Shown in pieces: positions 23,702-35,419 of a stretch of 63,265 nt of DNA. Under the pieces are notes generated by a model, which made no database searches, was not told where the DNA came from, and worked only from the letters and a program-made list of their open reading frames with translations. The stretch's first letter is position 1; the number at the start of each line of letters is the position of its first letter. Source of the stretch: Neelides folsomi (Eukaryota; Arthropoda; Collembola; Neelipleona; Neelidae); contig JAQGBZ010000360.1 in NCBI GenBank assembly GCA_034687125.1, positions 1 through 63,265 of the forward strand, written 5' to 3'. Made by a program: the position numbers and the translations under genes.

Positions 23702-25839
23702 TTTGAATTATTTCTTTCTTAACTAATTATTTAATGTAATTTGAATATTATAAGTATTTGAATATTTTAAAAATATATTAAATATTATTTTTCTAAATAG
23801 GTAAATAATAAATTCAGATAAAATTCCTATTAAAATATCACTTTAATTCTTTATAAGTCTTTTAGATCACAATTGAACTAATCTCTGAATGAGAATAAGA
23901 ACTGTCAATCACTTATTCCCTTTTATATCCATTTCCCAACCATGAGGATTTGAATTGTTTGATCCAACATGTTGGACATGACTGGTGAATGTCAAAAAAT
24001 GTTGTTGCAATTTGGGTTCGAGTCGATGCAGAGAACTTGAGATTTAACGATAAAAAGGAATGAAATTCTTTCATCTAATATTCTCTATATTAAAACATAT
24101 TTCAGATACTTAAGAAATCAACACTTTAATAGCTTGTGTAAATAGAAGCATTTTTATAAAGAAATCTTTAAAGTGTATTTATGAAAAAAACTGTTAAATT
24201 TTTATTATTTAATGATGCCTATATCAAATATTTCGTAAAAATGATAAAAGTATAAGTGCATTTGAATAGAAATAGAAACATTAAAGCAAGGGAAAATTGA
24301 CCCAGAGAGAAAACCACGAAAGTTTAATTGCCCTTCGACTTGACTTTGCTTGAGATTTCTTGATAAGTCGATTAGGCCAATCTTACAAACTTAATTGTCT
24401 TACTTTGCTTACCATTTATGTTCTTATTTACTCACTTTGCGTCCTTATGTTATTTTCCTATTTGTTAAAAGAGTTTCTATTGGGTTGGTTGAAAGAAATT
24501 GTGATTTGAGTGATTTTGATTTTTATCAGAGAAAGAAGGAGAAAAAGAAACGACCGACTCACAAAGGTCAAAAACACCAATTTCAATTTACTCCATTATT
24601 TTTTCACAAGGTAGAAAATGTCATTTGAAGAGATTTCTCTTTTTCAGACCGATTACATAAATGGTTTCTAAAATGCGGTTCGATATTATTAGATCAATTT
24701 AACCAAGATGTGTTTCAAATAATCTGATTAAAAAACCTTGTAACTTTTAATATGCTTAATGTAACTTGGCCTTATAAAAATCCCGAGGCTAATAAATTTC
24801 TTGTTTACATTGTACATATACAAAAACACGTGCTCATTTGTTAAACACTAAATACTAAATATACAATGAAGAAAATGAAGATTGTTAAATTACAATATTA
24901 ATTATATTTAAACAACTTTACAAATTAATTATTAAATATTTTTCCGATAAGGGATAAATTATTCAATATCAATAGTTTTATTAAAATGGCTATAAATTAT
25001 GACACTTCGCACTTAATTTTAATCACATTAAATGCCTGAAAATAAAGTTTTTGAAAAATTGGAATAAGCAATTTTGATAATTGTAAATATTTACCAGATG
25101 GAGTTTTTGATAAAAATCCAATGTTATTGAATTTGATTGTAATGTCATTGTCATTATCATTTGTTTTTCTGAGGAATTTGTCCTTATACTTGATCTTCAC
25201 CACGCCACATGAAATTCCACGACATTTTTACAATCAATTAAAATTGGCCCAGAGATGAAATCAGCTCGATCAAATGTTGTTAAATGTAATATTAATGGAA
25301 AGAAATAAAAAAGTATTGTTTACTTTGTAACATGAGTCTGATACACAAAAATAAATGTATTTATTTATCCATTCAAAGTCAAACCTCTTTCCGTTACACT
25401 TAAATTCCATTTCAAGATTATCAATGTTTCTTACGAACTCGCAAACCTCATTCAAATATTTCCACTGTTTAAATAGCCAAGAAATGAACTTATCAAAGAT
25501 ATCACCCAATTACTATTTTCAATATGAAATGAGGAAAATGATAAAGGTTAATGTGCGGATATCTCGGAATAATTCAAAGTTGGACTTTCCATGTTTGGTA
25601 CCAATCTCTGTTGTTTCCAATACCTGTAGATAAAGTAAGGTGAAAGATGGTTTATCATTTTCTTAGATCTCCATTTTCTCACTTTACAATGTGAGTGGTG
25701 GAGTGAGAATCTCCACATTTGCCTCTCGTTGACCTTCGCCCTTACCCGAAGTCTGAATCGGCTGAGTGATGGAATGAGAAGTGAAGTGAGTGAATCCCGC
25801 AGTTAGAATCACACCTTCCTCACAAACTCACATTTTGGA
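23702..25839. other. intergenic between the divergent dynein-stalk paralogues
   Basis: About 2.1 kb separating the start codons of the two paralogues, so it should contain both promoters. A TATAAAAA-like string is at about 24774. A weak candidate minus-strand gene is listed separately at about 25006-25636. Open frames at 24395-24628 (+) are low-complexity and not supported. Confidence 0.5.
25006..25636 (-). CDS. possible small multi-exon gene (low confidence)
   Basis: Several minus-strand blocks look exon-like. About 25636-25520 reads VLETTEIGTKHGKSNFELFR. About 25464-25328 reads a Cys-containing stretch with CEFVRNIDNLEMEFKCNGKR and ends CVSDSCYK before a GT. About 25255-25090 holds GPILIDCKNVVEFHV in one frame and KIKYKDKFLRKTNDND in another. 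The last block reads AFNVIKIKCEVS and stop. I could not join them all in one phase: stops and frame changes occur between blocks. It could be a decayed gene, a fast-evolving secreted protein or chance. No function is suggested. Confidence 0.2.
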
Positions 25840-28800
25840 ATGGGCTGCTGTGGAAGTAAAGTTGGGTCAAATTCAAACATTTCTCAGGTTATTTATTATT
25901 CAGTTTAATTATTTAAATGCAATTTAACTCCAATTATAATCTTTTTTTCTGCTTGGCTCTGAATTTGAATTAACTTTTATTTTCTTAATCTTTCTTCAGA
26001 TCCGAGCATTGAAAAATGAACGATAATTAATAATCTTTTATTTACTCAGAGAATCTTATAATTTATATAAATTAAAATTAAATTAATTGACGTTTAAATT
26101 ATTTAAACTTATAGGAATGCGAAGAAGAAGAAGAAGAAAATTCAAAGCCTTCTGGAAAGAATCCTTTAATTGCTCAACTATTAGAATTGAAAGCGAGGGA
26201 AGAAGCTGAAGCACTTAAAAATGCAATTGAAAATAAAGGAGCCGAAGAAACGAAAGCAGAAGTTCCGATTATTGCAACTTTAACTCCAGAGCCGATTACT
26301 CAAAATGCTCCGCCAACACTTGCCCCTCCGGCTGATAGTCTTTCACTGCCAATTCCAAACATTGTTAGAAAAAAGAGCATGGCGGCTTTTGCAAAATCTC
26401 CCAACTTTGAAAAATTTGTACAAGAGAAGAAAGCGGGAGAGAAAGAAAACAAAGGAAATGATATTGCTGAAGGAGGCGAAAAGAAAGTAACGAAAATTGA
26501 TATTTTATATCATTGATATTTAAATTAATGTTCATTTTTAAATTATTTCTCTTTTACAATTAAGGATGAAAAAGATTCCGAAACAAAATTAAATCCCAAA
26601 ATAGTAAAAGTCGTTAAAAAGAAACGTTGGGGAAAATTGGCGTCAATCATCAAATTATTTGGATCTCACAGAAGAGAAGAAGAAATGAAACTAGCTGCAG
26701 TAATAAAAATTATATTATTTTAATTTTACATAAATAATATAATATTAAAATTGATTTTGTTTAATTTTTTTCTTATTTGACTAAATTACTGCTGCTAAAT
26801 TCATTATTATTTAATGGATTTCATAAAATGTAATGATAATAAACAATCTATTTAATAACTTGCCTATTAATTAAAGAAAAAGAAGTTAGAAGAAGAAGAA
26901 GCTGAAAAATTGGCAGCTGCAGCTATGCCAGGAAAATCTGAAAAATTCAAAAAACTCGCTAAGTTTTCTAGAATGATTGGTAGGTTGGCTCCTAAAAGGA
27001 TGAGGAAACCGATGACGTTCAAATCCCTTGCAAAATTTAGCAAATTAATGAATATTTTTAAACCCGTAAGTTTTTAAAATTGAGTCAGATTAAAAATATT
27101 AATGTAACTTAATATTTAAAGTGAATCAATTATTAATGGAAGACTTAATTATACTATTCTACTGCAGTTTAGAAACCCTCTTGAAAAAAGAAAATATTTG
27201 TTGGGAAAATGGAAAAAAGCAAATCGAGTTGTTGGTCTTTGGAAAACAGAAGCTACCTATGTAAAATTTGCAAATTTTCTATACCTACTTTTACCATCTA
27301 CAGTACACAATACTTAATATGAGAAATTATTATACTTAATAATATGATTAATTTAACTATTAAAATATTTGAATGCCAATAACTTATAATCTTAGAAAAA
27401 GAAACGGCGCGGGTTTATTAAAAGATGGCTCATGCCAAGAAGAATTTTGGGAATTTGGATAAAAGGAGTAAGTTTTTAATACATAATAATAAAATTAATT
27501 ATAATGTATCTATATTTGAATTTAAATTTATGGTGTTTTAAATAAATTTTTATTTAACATAGGACCCAGACGAGGAAGATGAAGAAGCAGAAAAAGAAAA
27601 AGTACACCAAACAATAAAATAATTTATAGTTTAATCAATACCTGGTGTATACATATTATCATATCTAAATTAAAACATTTTTATTGCTAATTAATTAGGA
27701 AAAAGAAAAAATAGGACGATGGAGGAGAGTGAGAGCAAAAATGTTATTGAGTCTTAAACTGGTCCCGTCTGATAAACTTGAGGTAAAATAATGAAATAAA
27801 ATTGAAATTGAAATAAAGAATTAAAAAACAGGTTCAAATCAATTGTTAAATAAAAATCATTATTTTCAATTTTTCGTCTTCGTTATAATTTCACAGGGCG
27901 CTAAAAAGAAAAGGAGAAAAAGAAGATGGAAAAAAGTTGGAACAACTCTCGGATGGACTGGATGGAAAGTTCCACTTTTTAAGGTCAACCTATTTAACAA
28001 TATTATTTATATTTAAAAATTTCATTTATAATAATTAATAAATTAATGAGCAGAATGCGAGCACTCACGACTTTTATTTAAATATATTTAAATGTTGATT
28101 TTTATACAGAAGCCAACAATAAATAAGCTTAGGTGGAAGAGGGTTAATAATGTTGTTTCAGTTTGGAAATTCACGGTAAATAATTAACCAACTAATTCTT
28201 AACAAAAATGCAATAACATTTTATTTATTTATTACTGAAAATCATATCACGGATTAATATAGTAAAATTTTAGCTTTTAACAAAACTTTAACAACTAACT
28301 AAAATAAACTATTTAACTAATTTTAACGCTATAGGTTGGTTCACTTCAGCACCGCAGAAAAAGAAAAATACAAAGTAAATGGAAGAAGTTGAACAAAACC
28401 CTGAATTATTTTAAACCAATGTCAATTGTAAATTATTAACACTATTAATAATTATAAACATTTTCATCTTTTAACATTAAATATTTAACATTTCATTTTA
28501 ACCATCAATTTATTTTGTCTTTTAGTTTCAAAAAGAACGGAGCAATTTTATAAGGAAAATTTGGAAAAAACCCAAAACCATTGTTGGTGTCGTGAATATC
28601 ATCAAACCTGAAAGGGACAAATTAGGCGTTGCAATCAAAGTAGCCAACGCAGTCGTTAATTTCAAAGAGCCTTTGGCCAATTTCACTCCAGGCGCCAATA
28701 TTCAAGCTGAGGATCAAAAATCCCTTGGGAGTGGAAGTGGAGCATTGGCATTTGACAACATGAACGTCGCCACCGATGTTGTTCGAGTTGTTGGAAAAAT

Positions 28801-29934
28801 GAAGAATAAAACAGACGAAAACGGAATCGAAGTTCCAGGAACTCCCGGAGCCCAAAGTGTCAAATCCCAAGATGGGTCGATGAATCCTGGCAGTAGGAAA
28901 ATGAGCAAAACTTCTGTTCCAGGAACTCCTGGGAATTTAATTATTCCTGGAACTCCCGGGTTATCAGTGCCAGGAAGCCCGGGACAACTTGGGACACCTG
29001 TAGGAAGTGGGAAAAGTACACCGCGCACTGGGCCGGGAACTCCAAACAGAAGTTCAATACCCGGAACGCCAAATTCAATCAAAAGTGTTAAAAAATTAAC
29101 AGAGGATGAAAAAAAGAAAGTTTTTGCTCTGAGGAGAGAAATTGACCATTTGGACAAATTGATCAAAGAAGCTGAAGGAATGAAAAGAGCGAGCAGAGAA
29201 CAATTAAACAAAATAAGACCTAAATTCAGAGACGCTTGGAGGAAAACGGAACTTCCTTGGTGTGCGATTGACTTAATGAGATCCGTTCGACACAATCCGC
29301 CGAAAACAGTTCAATTAGTGATGGAAGCCATTTGCATTTTAAAAGTAAAAATTATTAAAAAATATATTTTTTAATTTCTTAAATAAAATTTTAATAAATA
29401 ATAAAACCTAACAAATTTAATAAATTATAATTCAATGAATGTTTAACGTTAAAATTATATAGGGAATGGAGCCAGATGTTAAGTTTAAAGGAACCCGCGG
29501 AGAAATTCCAGATGTCAATTATTTAAACGCTTCTCGCAAACTTTTAGCGGGGAATTTGTCGGAAGAACTTTGGATGCTCCGACAACCAGGAAATTTCAAT
29601 CTTGTCAATTTAATCGAATTCCAAGAAAGAATCCTAAGTGATCCGAATTTTGACAGGGAGAAAATAATGCAAGCATTCCCGCCCTGTGCAAGTAAATGTT
29701 AACCATATATCAATAAATAATCACTCAAAAATTCAAGTATGAGAAAATTTTATTTTAATTTCACGTTTTTCTAAAGTTTTCTACGATTGGCTCATGCACG
29801 TGGACGAATTCGCTAAGATCTCATGTCAACGTCAGAAGATCAAGCGAAATTTATATTATTCAAAATGTCTTTCAAAGCAAGGTACAATTGCCAAAAGAGA
29901 AATCCTGAAAAAAATAGAAGCCATCGAAAATTAA
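25840..29934 (+). CDS. orphan dynein stalk/microtubule-binding-domain protein B (MGCC N-terminus, Trp/Lys modules, PGTPG repeats)
   Basis: Fourteen exons: 25840-25887, 26115-26486, 26565-26699, 26877-27065, 27168-27260, 27396-27467, 27563-27601, 27699-27782, 27897-27983, 28110-28175, 28335-28427, 28526-29344, 29463-29691 and 29777-29934. They give 827 aa. Residues 1-6 are MGCCGS, a typical myristoylation/palmitoylation start. An acidic/Lys-rich region follows. A run of 39-93 bp phase-0 exons then encodes basic modules around W-K-K/R (GKWKKANRVVGLWK, RWKRVNNVVSVWKF, SKWKKLNKTLNYFK). Exon 12 has six to seven PGTPG-type repeats, a coiled coil and NPPKTVQLVMEAICILKG. Exon 13 gives SRKLLAGNLSEELW and LSDPNFDREKI. 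Exon 14 gives CAIFYDWLMHVDEFAKI, completing the dynein stalk head. No AAA+ motor is present. I infer a membrane-tethered microtubule binder. Confidence 0.82.
28825..29075 (+). repeat. PGTPG-coding degenerate repeat
   Basis: Within exon 12 of stalk protein B, the unit ccaggaactcc(t/c)gg recurs six to seven times with spacers. It encodes VPGTPG, IPGTPG, VPGSPG, GPGTPN and similar. It is proline/glycine-rich and probably unstructured. It occupies the same place relative to the stalk domain as the polyglycine tract in protein A. Confidence 0.8.
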
Positions 29935-30287
29935 ATATTTTTAATATTACAACAATGTATTTTGTTATTAAGTTTTTTAATAAAGGAATAAAAGTTAAAG
30001 TAAATTAATTTTTAAATTGCCTTTTCACATTGCCTTAAAGATTATTATAATTTACTCCTCTTATAATCAACTTTTTTTTATTTACTTAATTACTGATTAC
30101 AACCAGTAATTATTAATATTATTTATGAAAGCATATTCTCAAGGAGGGACGTAAGAAATGGATTCCTTTGGCTTTCAATGCTTTTGTAAATTTCATTGTT
30201 GGGTTTTTTTTATACAATTGCTTCATATAAATGATATAAATTTGTATTCTTGGGACAATTACTAGATGTTTGTATTGCCTTTGCATA

Positions 30288-30348
<61 letters not shown>

Positions 30349-31063
30349 AATAGGGCAGCTTCCATTAACCCGAGACCCGACATGTGATAAGCGACAGTCG
30401 CTCACTACTCCAAACCTAACCTAACCTATCTAAATACATATCGCAAGAAATAGGGCTCTATCTAATGAAATGGCGTTTATCTCTCTTCGGGTATCGGGTA
30501 AATAGGAGTTTCCATCAAATTGGTACTTTTATCTAGTTTTAATATATATTTCACAACTCAATAATATCTACAACAAATTCCTAAAATCCTCGGGAGCCCT
30601 TTTAGGGCCCGAGATTTTGTCTCAGTTCAGGTCATCACTGTTATGGCACTGCTGTTTATTCGTTGATAAGACGCGTCTTATACAAGGTTTGTAGAAGTCA
30701 TAGGTGTGAGTCTGCGAGGGCGAACCAAATATGTAAAAGATTTTAATCCAGTAACAAGAATAGACACGATTTAGAAACGGCGGTGGAGTTGACGCAAGAA
30801 AGCTCCAATCTTTGATTCAAAAGGACCAAAGTTCAAGAAAACGTCTTTGTAATTTTTCAAATACTAATTAATTTAAAATGGCTGTAAATATGCAATTTTT
30901 ACTAATTTTATTTTTTCAGCTTTACTTTTAACTCAATTCATCAATAATAATGTAAATTTTTTTCTCAAATCCCAATAAACTGAGAAATTAGAAATATAAT
31001 ATTTAATATTTTTGGGTAATATTATTAAAAATCTAATAGTTTATTTAGATTAATAAAGGAACT
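29935..31063. other. intergenic with (TA)n microsatellite
   Basis: No gene. It contains the microsatellite at 30290-30346. It also has an imperfect inverted pair at about 30358-30382 (ccattaacccgagacccga) and about 30488-30512 (tatcgggtaaatagg), which may be ends of a small non-autonomous element. Confidence 0.5.
30290..30346. repeat. (TA)n microsatellite
   Basis: An uninterrupted run of alternating T and A of about 57 bp. Confidence 0.97.
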
Positions 31064-31736
31064 TGTTTTGAGTGTTTAGATATAATGAAATGCAGTTTTC
31101 CTGATTTAATTTTGTATTATAATATTGTAATAACATTTGCTGTATATACTGCTTCAAGTGAGCGATCATTTAGCTCGATTTCGAATTAAAACGGAGCTTC
31201 GAACGACAATGATTGAAGACAGAACATCAAATCTTGCACTAATGCCAATTGAAAGAAACTTGAGTGATTTTCTGTTTTTCAATCCGTCAATTGTTATTGA
31301 TAATTTTGCAGTTCAATGTAACAGAAGACTTGATTTCATTTTTTAGTTTTTTTCTTTAATATAAAAAATACTATATACATTTCTCTGAAAATAAAAGCAT
31401 TAATTTTCAATTAATGCTTTAAATTAGCAATATTATTTTTAAATATTTATTTAATCAACTAATATTATAATTCATAAAATATATTATTGTTTAAATTAAT
31501 TTCTAAATAATTTCTGTGTAATTAAATTAATTAATTATTAAAATTGTTACAAGCATTTGTTTACAAAATTTAATTTTTTATAATTTAAGAGAATATTTAA
31601 GAAGCATCTTTAAATTGAAAAATGTATTAATAAATATAAATATATTAAATACAATTCCGTTAGAAAAAATTTACACTAGATATCATTGAGTTAGCGAGTT
31701 GTGCCTACTCGAATTTAAAAGCTAGGACCGCCACTG
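31064..31736 (+). mobile_element. decayed hAT-superfamily transposon, 3' end
   Basis: From 31064 a frame reads CFECLDIMKCSFPDL and then TASSERSFSSIS before a stop. The adjacent frame continues with RIKTELRTTMIEDRTSNLAL and MPIERNL up to 31346. Together this is the C-terminal dimerisation domain of hAT transposases: (A)S-x-ERSFS followed by K-T-x-LR-x-x-M-x-x-R-x-x-x-LAL-x-x-IE. The jump between frames near 31175 shows a frameshift, so the transposase is dead. At 31721-31736 the sequence gctaggaccgccactg is the reverse complement of a cagtggcggtccta-type hAT terminal inverted repeat and probably marks the right end. I did not find the left end. Confidence 0.75.
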
Positions 31737-32411
31737 CATCCCTACATATAATTTAATGTGATCTAATGAAATTTTTCACAAATTGATTTTTGATTATTAC
31801 ATTAATTTTATAAAGTGTTTATTAAGTTATAAATTATTAAAAAAAAGTTTTAACAACGGGCTACATATCACATAATATAATATTGAAACCTAAATTTATA
31901 ATCAAATTCCTAGAGTGAGCATTTGATAAAATATTGTTTGGACATTTCGCATAGCAAGGATTTTAAGATAAGGTAAAATTCATTTACATACCTAGTTTAT
32001 TGTTAGTAACATAAGATAATGAAATTCAAAGAATCTCTTGAAATGAAACGCAGTTTATTTGCATTTTGAGTGTTTTGGATGGTTCCACTTTTCTCATTAG
32101 GTCTTTGGCTTTATGGGTTAATCGTGAAATGAGGAGGGGGGAGTGAACTTACAAGGACTTCACAAGGACGTAAAATATTACAATCACTTTCCCTCATAAA
32201 CTCATTGTCTTTTACCTTCTACACTTCTCTTATTTTAAATAACATTTTATTTGAAAATACTCAGTCAGCCTCTAGTAAAATCGATATTTAAATTGTCAAA
32301 TTAATATATTTATTAATTAAATCAACAATTAAAGTGAACTAAATTTATTTTACTTAAAATTTCATTTCATAAAGTTGAAAATATTCTTAAATAAGGTATA
32401 TTATATTTAAA
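31737..32411. other. intergenic
   Basis: AT-rich region between the hAT remnant and the EcKinase-like gene; promoter side of the latter. Nothing else seen. Confidence 0.5.
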
Positions 32412-33739
32412 ATGACGATTTTTTGTTTTCCAACAACATTACAAGAAATTAGCCCAGAATGGCTCAAATTCTTCACAAATCTTCCAATAAAGTCGTTGGA
32501 GTTAATTGGAGACGCCAGCGACGGTCGGGGCATGATGGGAACTCTGACTCGAATCCAGTTGACTTTAACAACCGGGAAAATTGAAACCATTGTGATCAAA
32601 ACGCTACCTAAAGACCCATTCAAAAGAAAATACATTTACACAGCGGGATTTGCCAGGCGGGAAATTGGAGTTTACAACAAAATCTTCTCTGATTTAAATA
32701 AATTCCGCCAAGAAAATTCCTTGGAAAGATTTGAGCCGCGAATTCCAAAGTGCCATTTGGCGGCTGAATTTGACGAGTTTGAAAATTATAATTTTATTTT
32801 GATTTTAGAAGATTTGAAATCACAAGCATTTAGCCCATGGACTTCAGGGAATAAATTGGCGCTGGACAGAACACATGCATTTGCCGCTTTGGAACAAATT
32901 GCTCTTTGGGCGGCAAACTCAATTGCATTTGGAGTTGCGAACAATGTGAAGTCTTATGCAAAGGAATATCCATTTATTTGCGATTTAAACAACAAGGATG
33001 ACCCTGCTTGTAAAGATGTTGGAATGTATATTCCTTATGCAGTGTCAGCCATAAGGGATCTCATTGAAGAAAATGTTGAACCAATTGCACCTGAAGGCTT
33101 GGCGAACCATCTTGAATTCCTTATTCAAAACACAGTTGGAATTATTGGAAAACTTGCTGAAGTACCCTGGAAATTCCAATATATAAATCATATGGATTTA
33201 CACACGGAGAATTTTTTGTTTAAAGAAACTTCTCTGGGAATTGAAGCTGTGTTTTTTGATTTTCAAGTAAAATTAATAATTATTATATTTTAAATTATTT
33301 TAAAAATAATTATTTTAATTAAGATTGATTAAATATTAATTTTCATTACAGATTATAATATTATTTAAATTGAATTTTTGAATATTTTATTTAGGCTGTA
33401 TCAAATTCATCACCGATGTTGGATTTGGCCTTTTTCTTATTGCATGCATGTGAAAGTTCATTGTGGATTGAAGAACTTGAAAATGTCTTTGAGTTTTATC
33501 ATGGAACATTAGAAAGGGTTTTTGACCAAATCCCTCATTTAAACATTTCCTATACGATTGATGAAATGAGAAATGAATTCCATCGTTGTATTGTGGTAGC
33601 TTCTGTACACATTATGCTTTCTGCAAAGATTCATATTGTTGATCCAGGACCAGAAGCATCGAAAGAATCAAGGAAAAAATTGAAAACAAATCTTATTGAA
33701 GCCTTCAATAAAGGATTGCTAAATTTTACTAAAGATTAA
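32412..33739 (+). CDS. EcKinase-like (CHK/DUF1679-type) small-molecule kinase
   Basis: Two exons, 32412-33266 and 33395-33739, join in phase 0 to give 399 aa, the usual EcKL length. An N-lobe contains GDASDGRGMMGTLTRIQL, a glycine-rich strand, followed by IVIKTLP with the ATP-binding Lys. ARREIGVYNKI is the conserved N-lobe Glu helix (E..FY). The Brenner-type catalytic motif is HMDLHTENFLF, where family members usually have HGDxWxxN; Asp and Asn are kept. The metal-binding motif is FFDFQ, just at the exon junction. The C-terminal helices follow (MLDLAFFLLHA). EcKLs are arthropod-rich cytosolic enzymes that phosphorylate ecdysteroids or xenobiotics. The substrate cannot be told, and the His in place of Trp may alter it. 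No signal peptide. Confidence 0.9.
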
Positions 33740-35419
33740 TACATATTTTTATACATTATTTAGAATAATTAAAATATTTTGTGCGTGATGTTGCAATAAA
33801 CATGAAGTTTAATTCACAATGGAAAAATAAATATTTAACATCAAATGTCAATACGTGTGCATGAATAATCAACCCAGGGAATCCATAATAAAAATTGCCA
33901 TAAAAATTAATAAAATCACCTTGTGCATATCCTGTTCATTTATTCAAAGTCGGCTAATATTTCATGTAACTTGTTTTTAAGCAAATCATCTGCTATTGTT
34001 AACCAAATACTTTATAAATTATATTATTACTTATATTATAATAGTATTAGATCCATATTATCTTAAGTTATACTACATATATTATAACTATAACGTAATT
34101 TATATAACATATTAACATATAGTATAGATTGTATAGTGTATAAATTACCATTGATTAATTTAATATAACATTTATTTTAGCCATTGCATAAATAGAATAA
34201 ATTCAATTGTTATTCCGCCGCGCGTGTTTATCTTTAAATGTAGTAACTTACTTGACAAATTACACGACAAATTGTATGTTGGCATTTGAAGGTAAAGATG
34301 ATAATAAAATGAAATATGTAGTACAAATATGATTTTTTAAACTACTCAGTCAACTCATGTATAATTCCCCTTTAACTAATCTCCTAACACGTTTTATATT
34401 AATTGATGAATCATCCATTTATTATTTTAATACATTACCTGTTTTCGCTTCGCCAAAGTTTACGAGTCTGGAGTTAAAATATGACAAGATTTTATGAGGG
34501 TTATTTCTTAATGTTGGGGAGTTAAAAATAGGGATGATGCGTGGCAAACCATTCAACTTCAACATCCACACAGATCACATCCATTCATGTCCGTGCGTGT
34601 AAACAGGGAAGATTGCTCAGTTTTGGAATATAAGGAGATATACAATCTATTTAATGTAGGGCTATATGGAACGACTCCGTGTGTAATTTGAGAGGAAAAA
34701 CGGGCAAAGTCATTGGAGTGTCATCGGAAGAAGGCTGATGGTTCGTAAGCTCCCCAAATATTCAGCTTAAAATATAATTCACCTTATCTTTCCCTATCTC
34801 GTTCATTTTTATCAATTTACAACTTTCAATTCTCATTTTGCTGAAATGACAAAATAGAAATTAACAATACGAGCTTTTAACAATAAACGAATAAACGAGG
34901 TAAATTAAAGAGAAAATTATTTACATTCGCATCCTTCTCAGAACTAAATAATATTTTAAAATTATTAATAAATATTCGAATCCCAATTTTTTCATTTCCG
35001 CCATGTAATAAAATATTGAATCTATGTCACATTAAAATTAAATAAATTCATAATATTGATTTCTAAGTATTATTGTATTTTACAATCTGTTACATATAGT
35101 AGTGCAGATATTATATCAGCATTAAAAATAAAGTCGAGTTTATCCATAGTATACTAAAAATGCAAGTTATCTTGTCAGTTAATAATTAACTTTATCTTTT
35201 TATTTCTAGATAAACAAAGGTATTTAAAGCTTAAATACACATTTACATATTGTATTCCATCGAGTTTAAGCTGATTGTCGAATTTAGATATTCTCTAATA
35301 AGAAGAAATTACTGCTTGGTTGGATTACTTTTTCTATCAAAATGAGATTCTAAAATTGTTCAAGTTAACAAGTGGTATACCTAACCAATATAGAACGAGC
35401 TTAGAAACGATACGGAAAC
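33740..35419. other. intergenic
   Basis: About 1.7 kb of AT-rich sequence with no coding signal. A less AT-rich patch near 34530-34760 has no open frame of interest. Confidence 0.55.

Noticed and set aside
24395..24628. 77-residue plus-strand frame with Lys-rich end
   Set aside because: Low complexity, no homology, lies in the promoter gap between divergent genes.
30410..30430. cctaacctaacc run resembling arthropod telomere repeat
   Set aside because: Three degenerate units only, common background in arthropod DNA.
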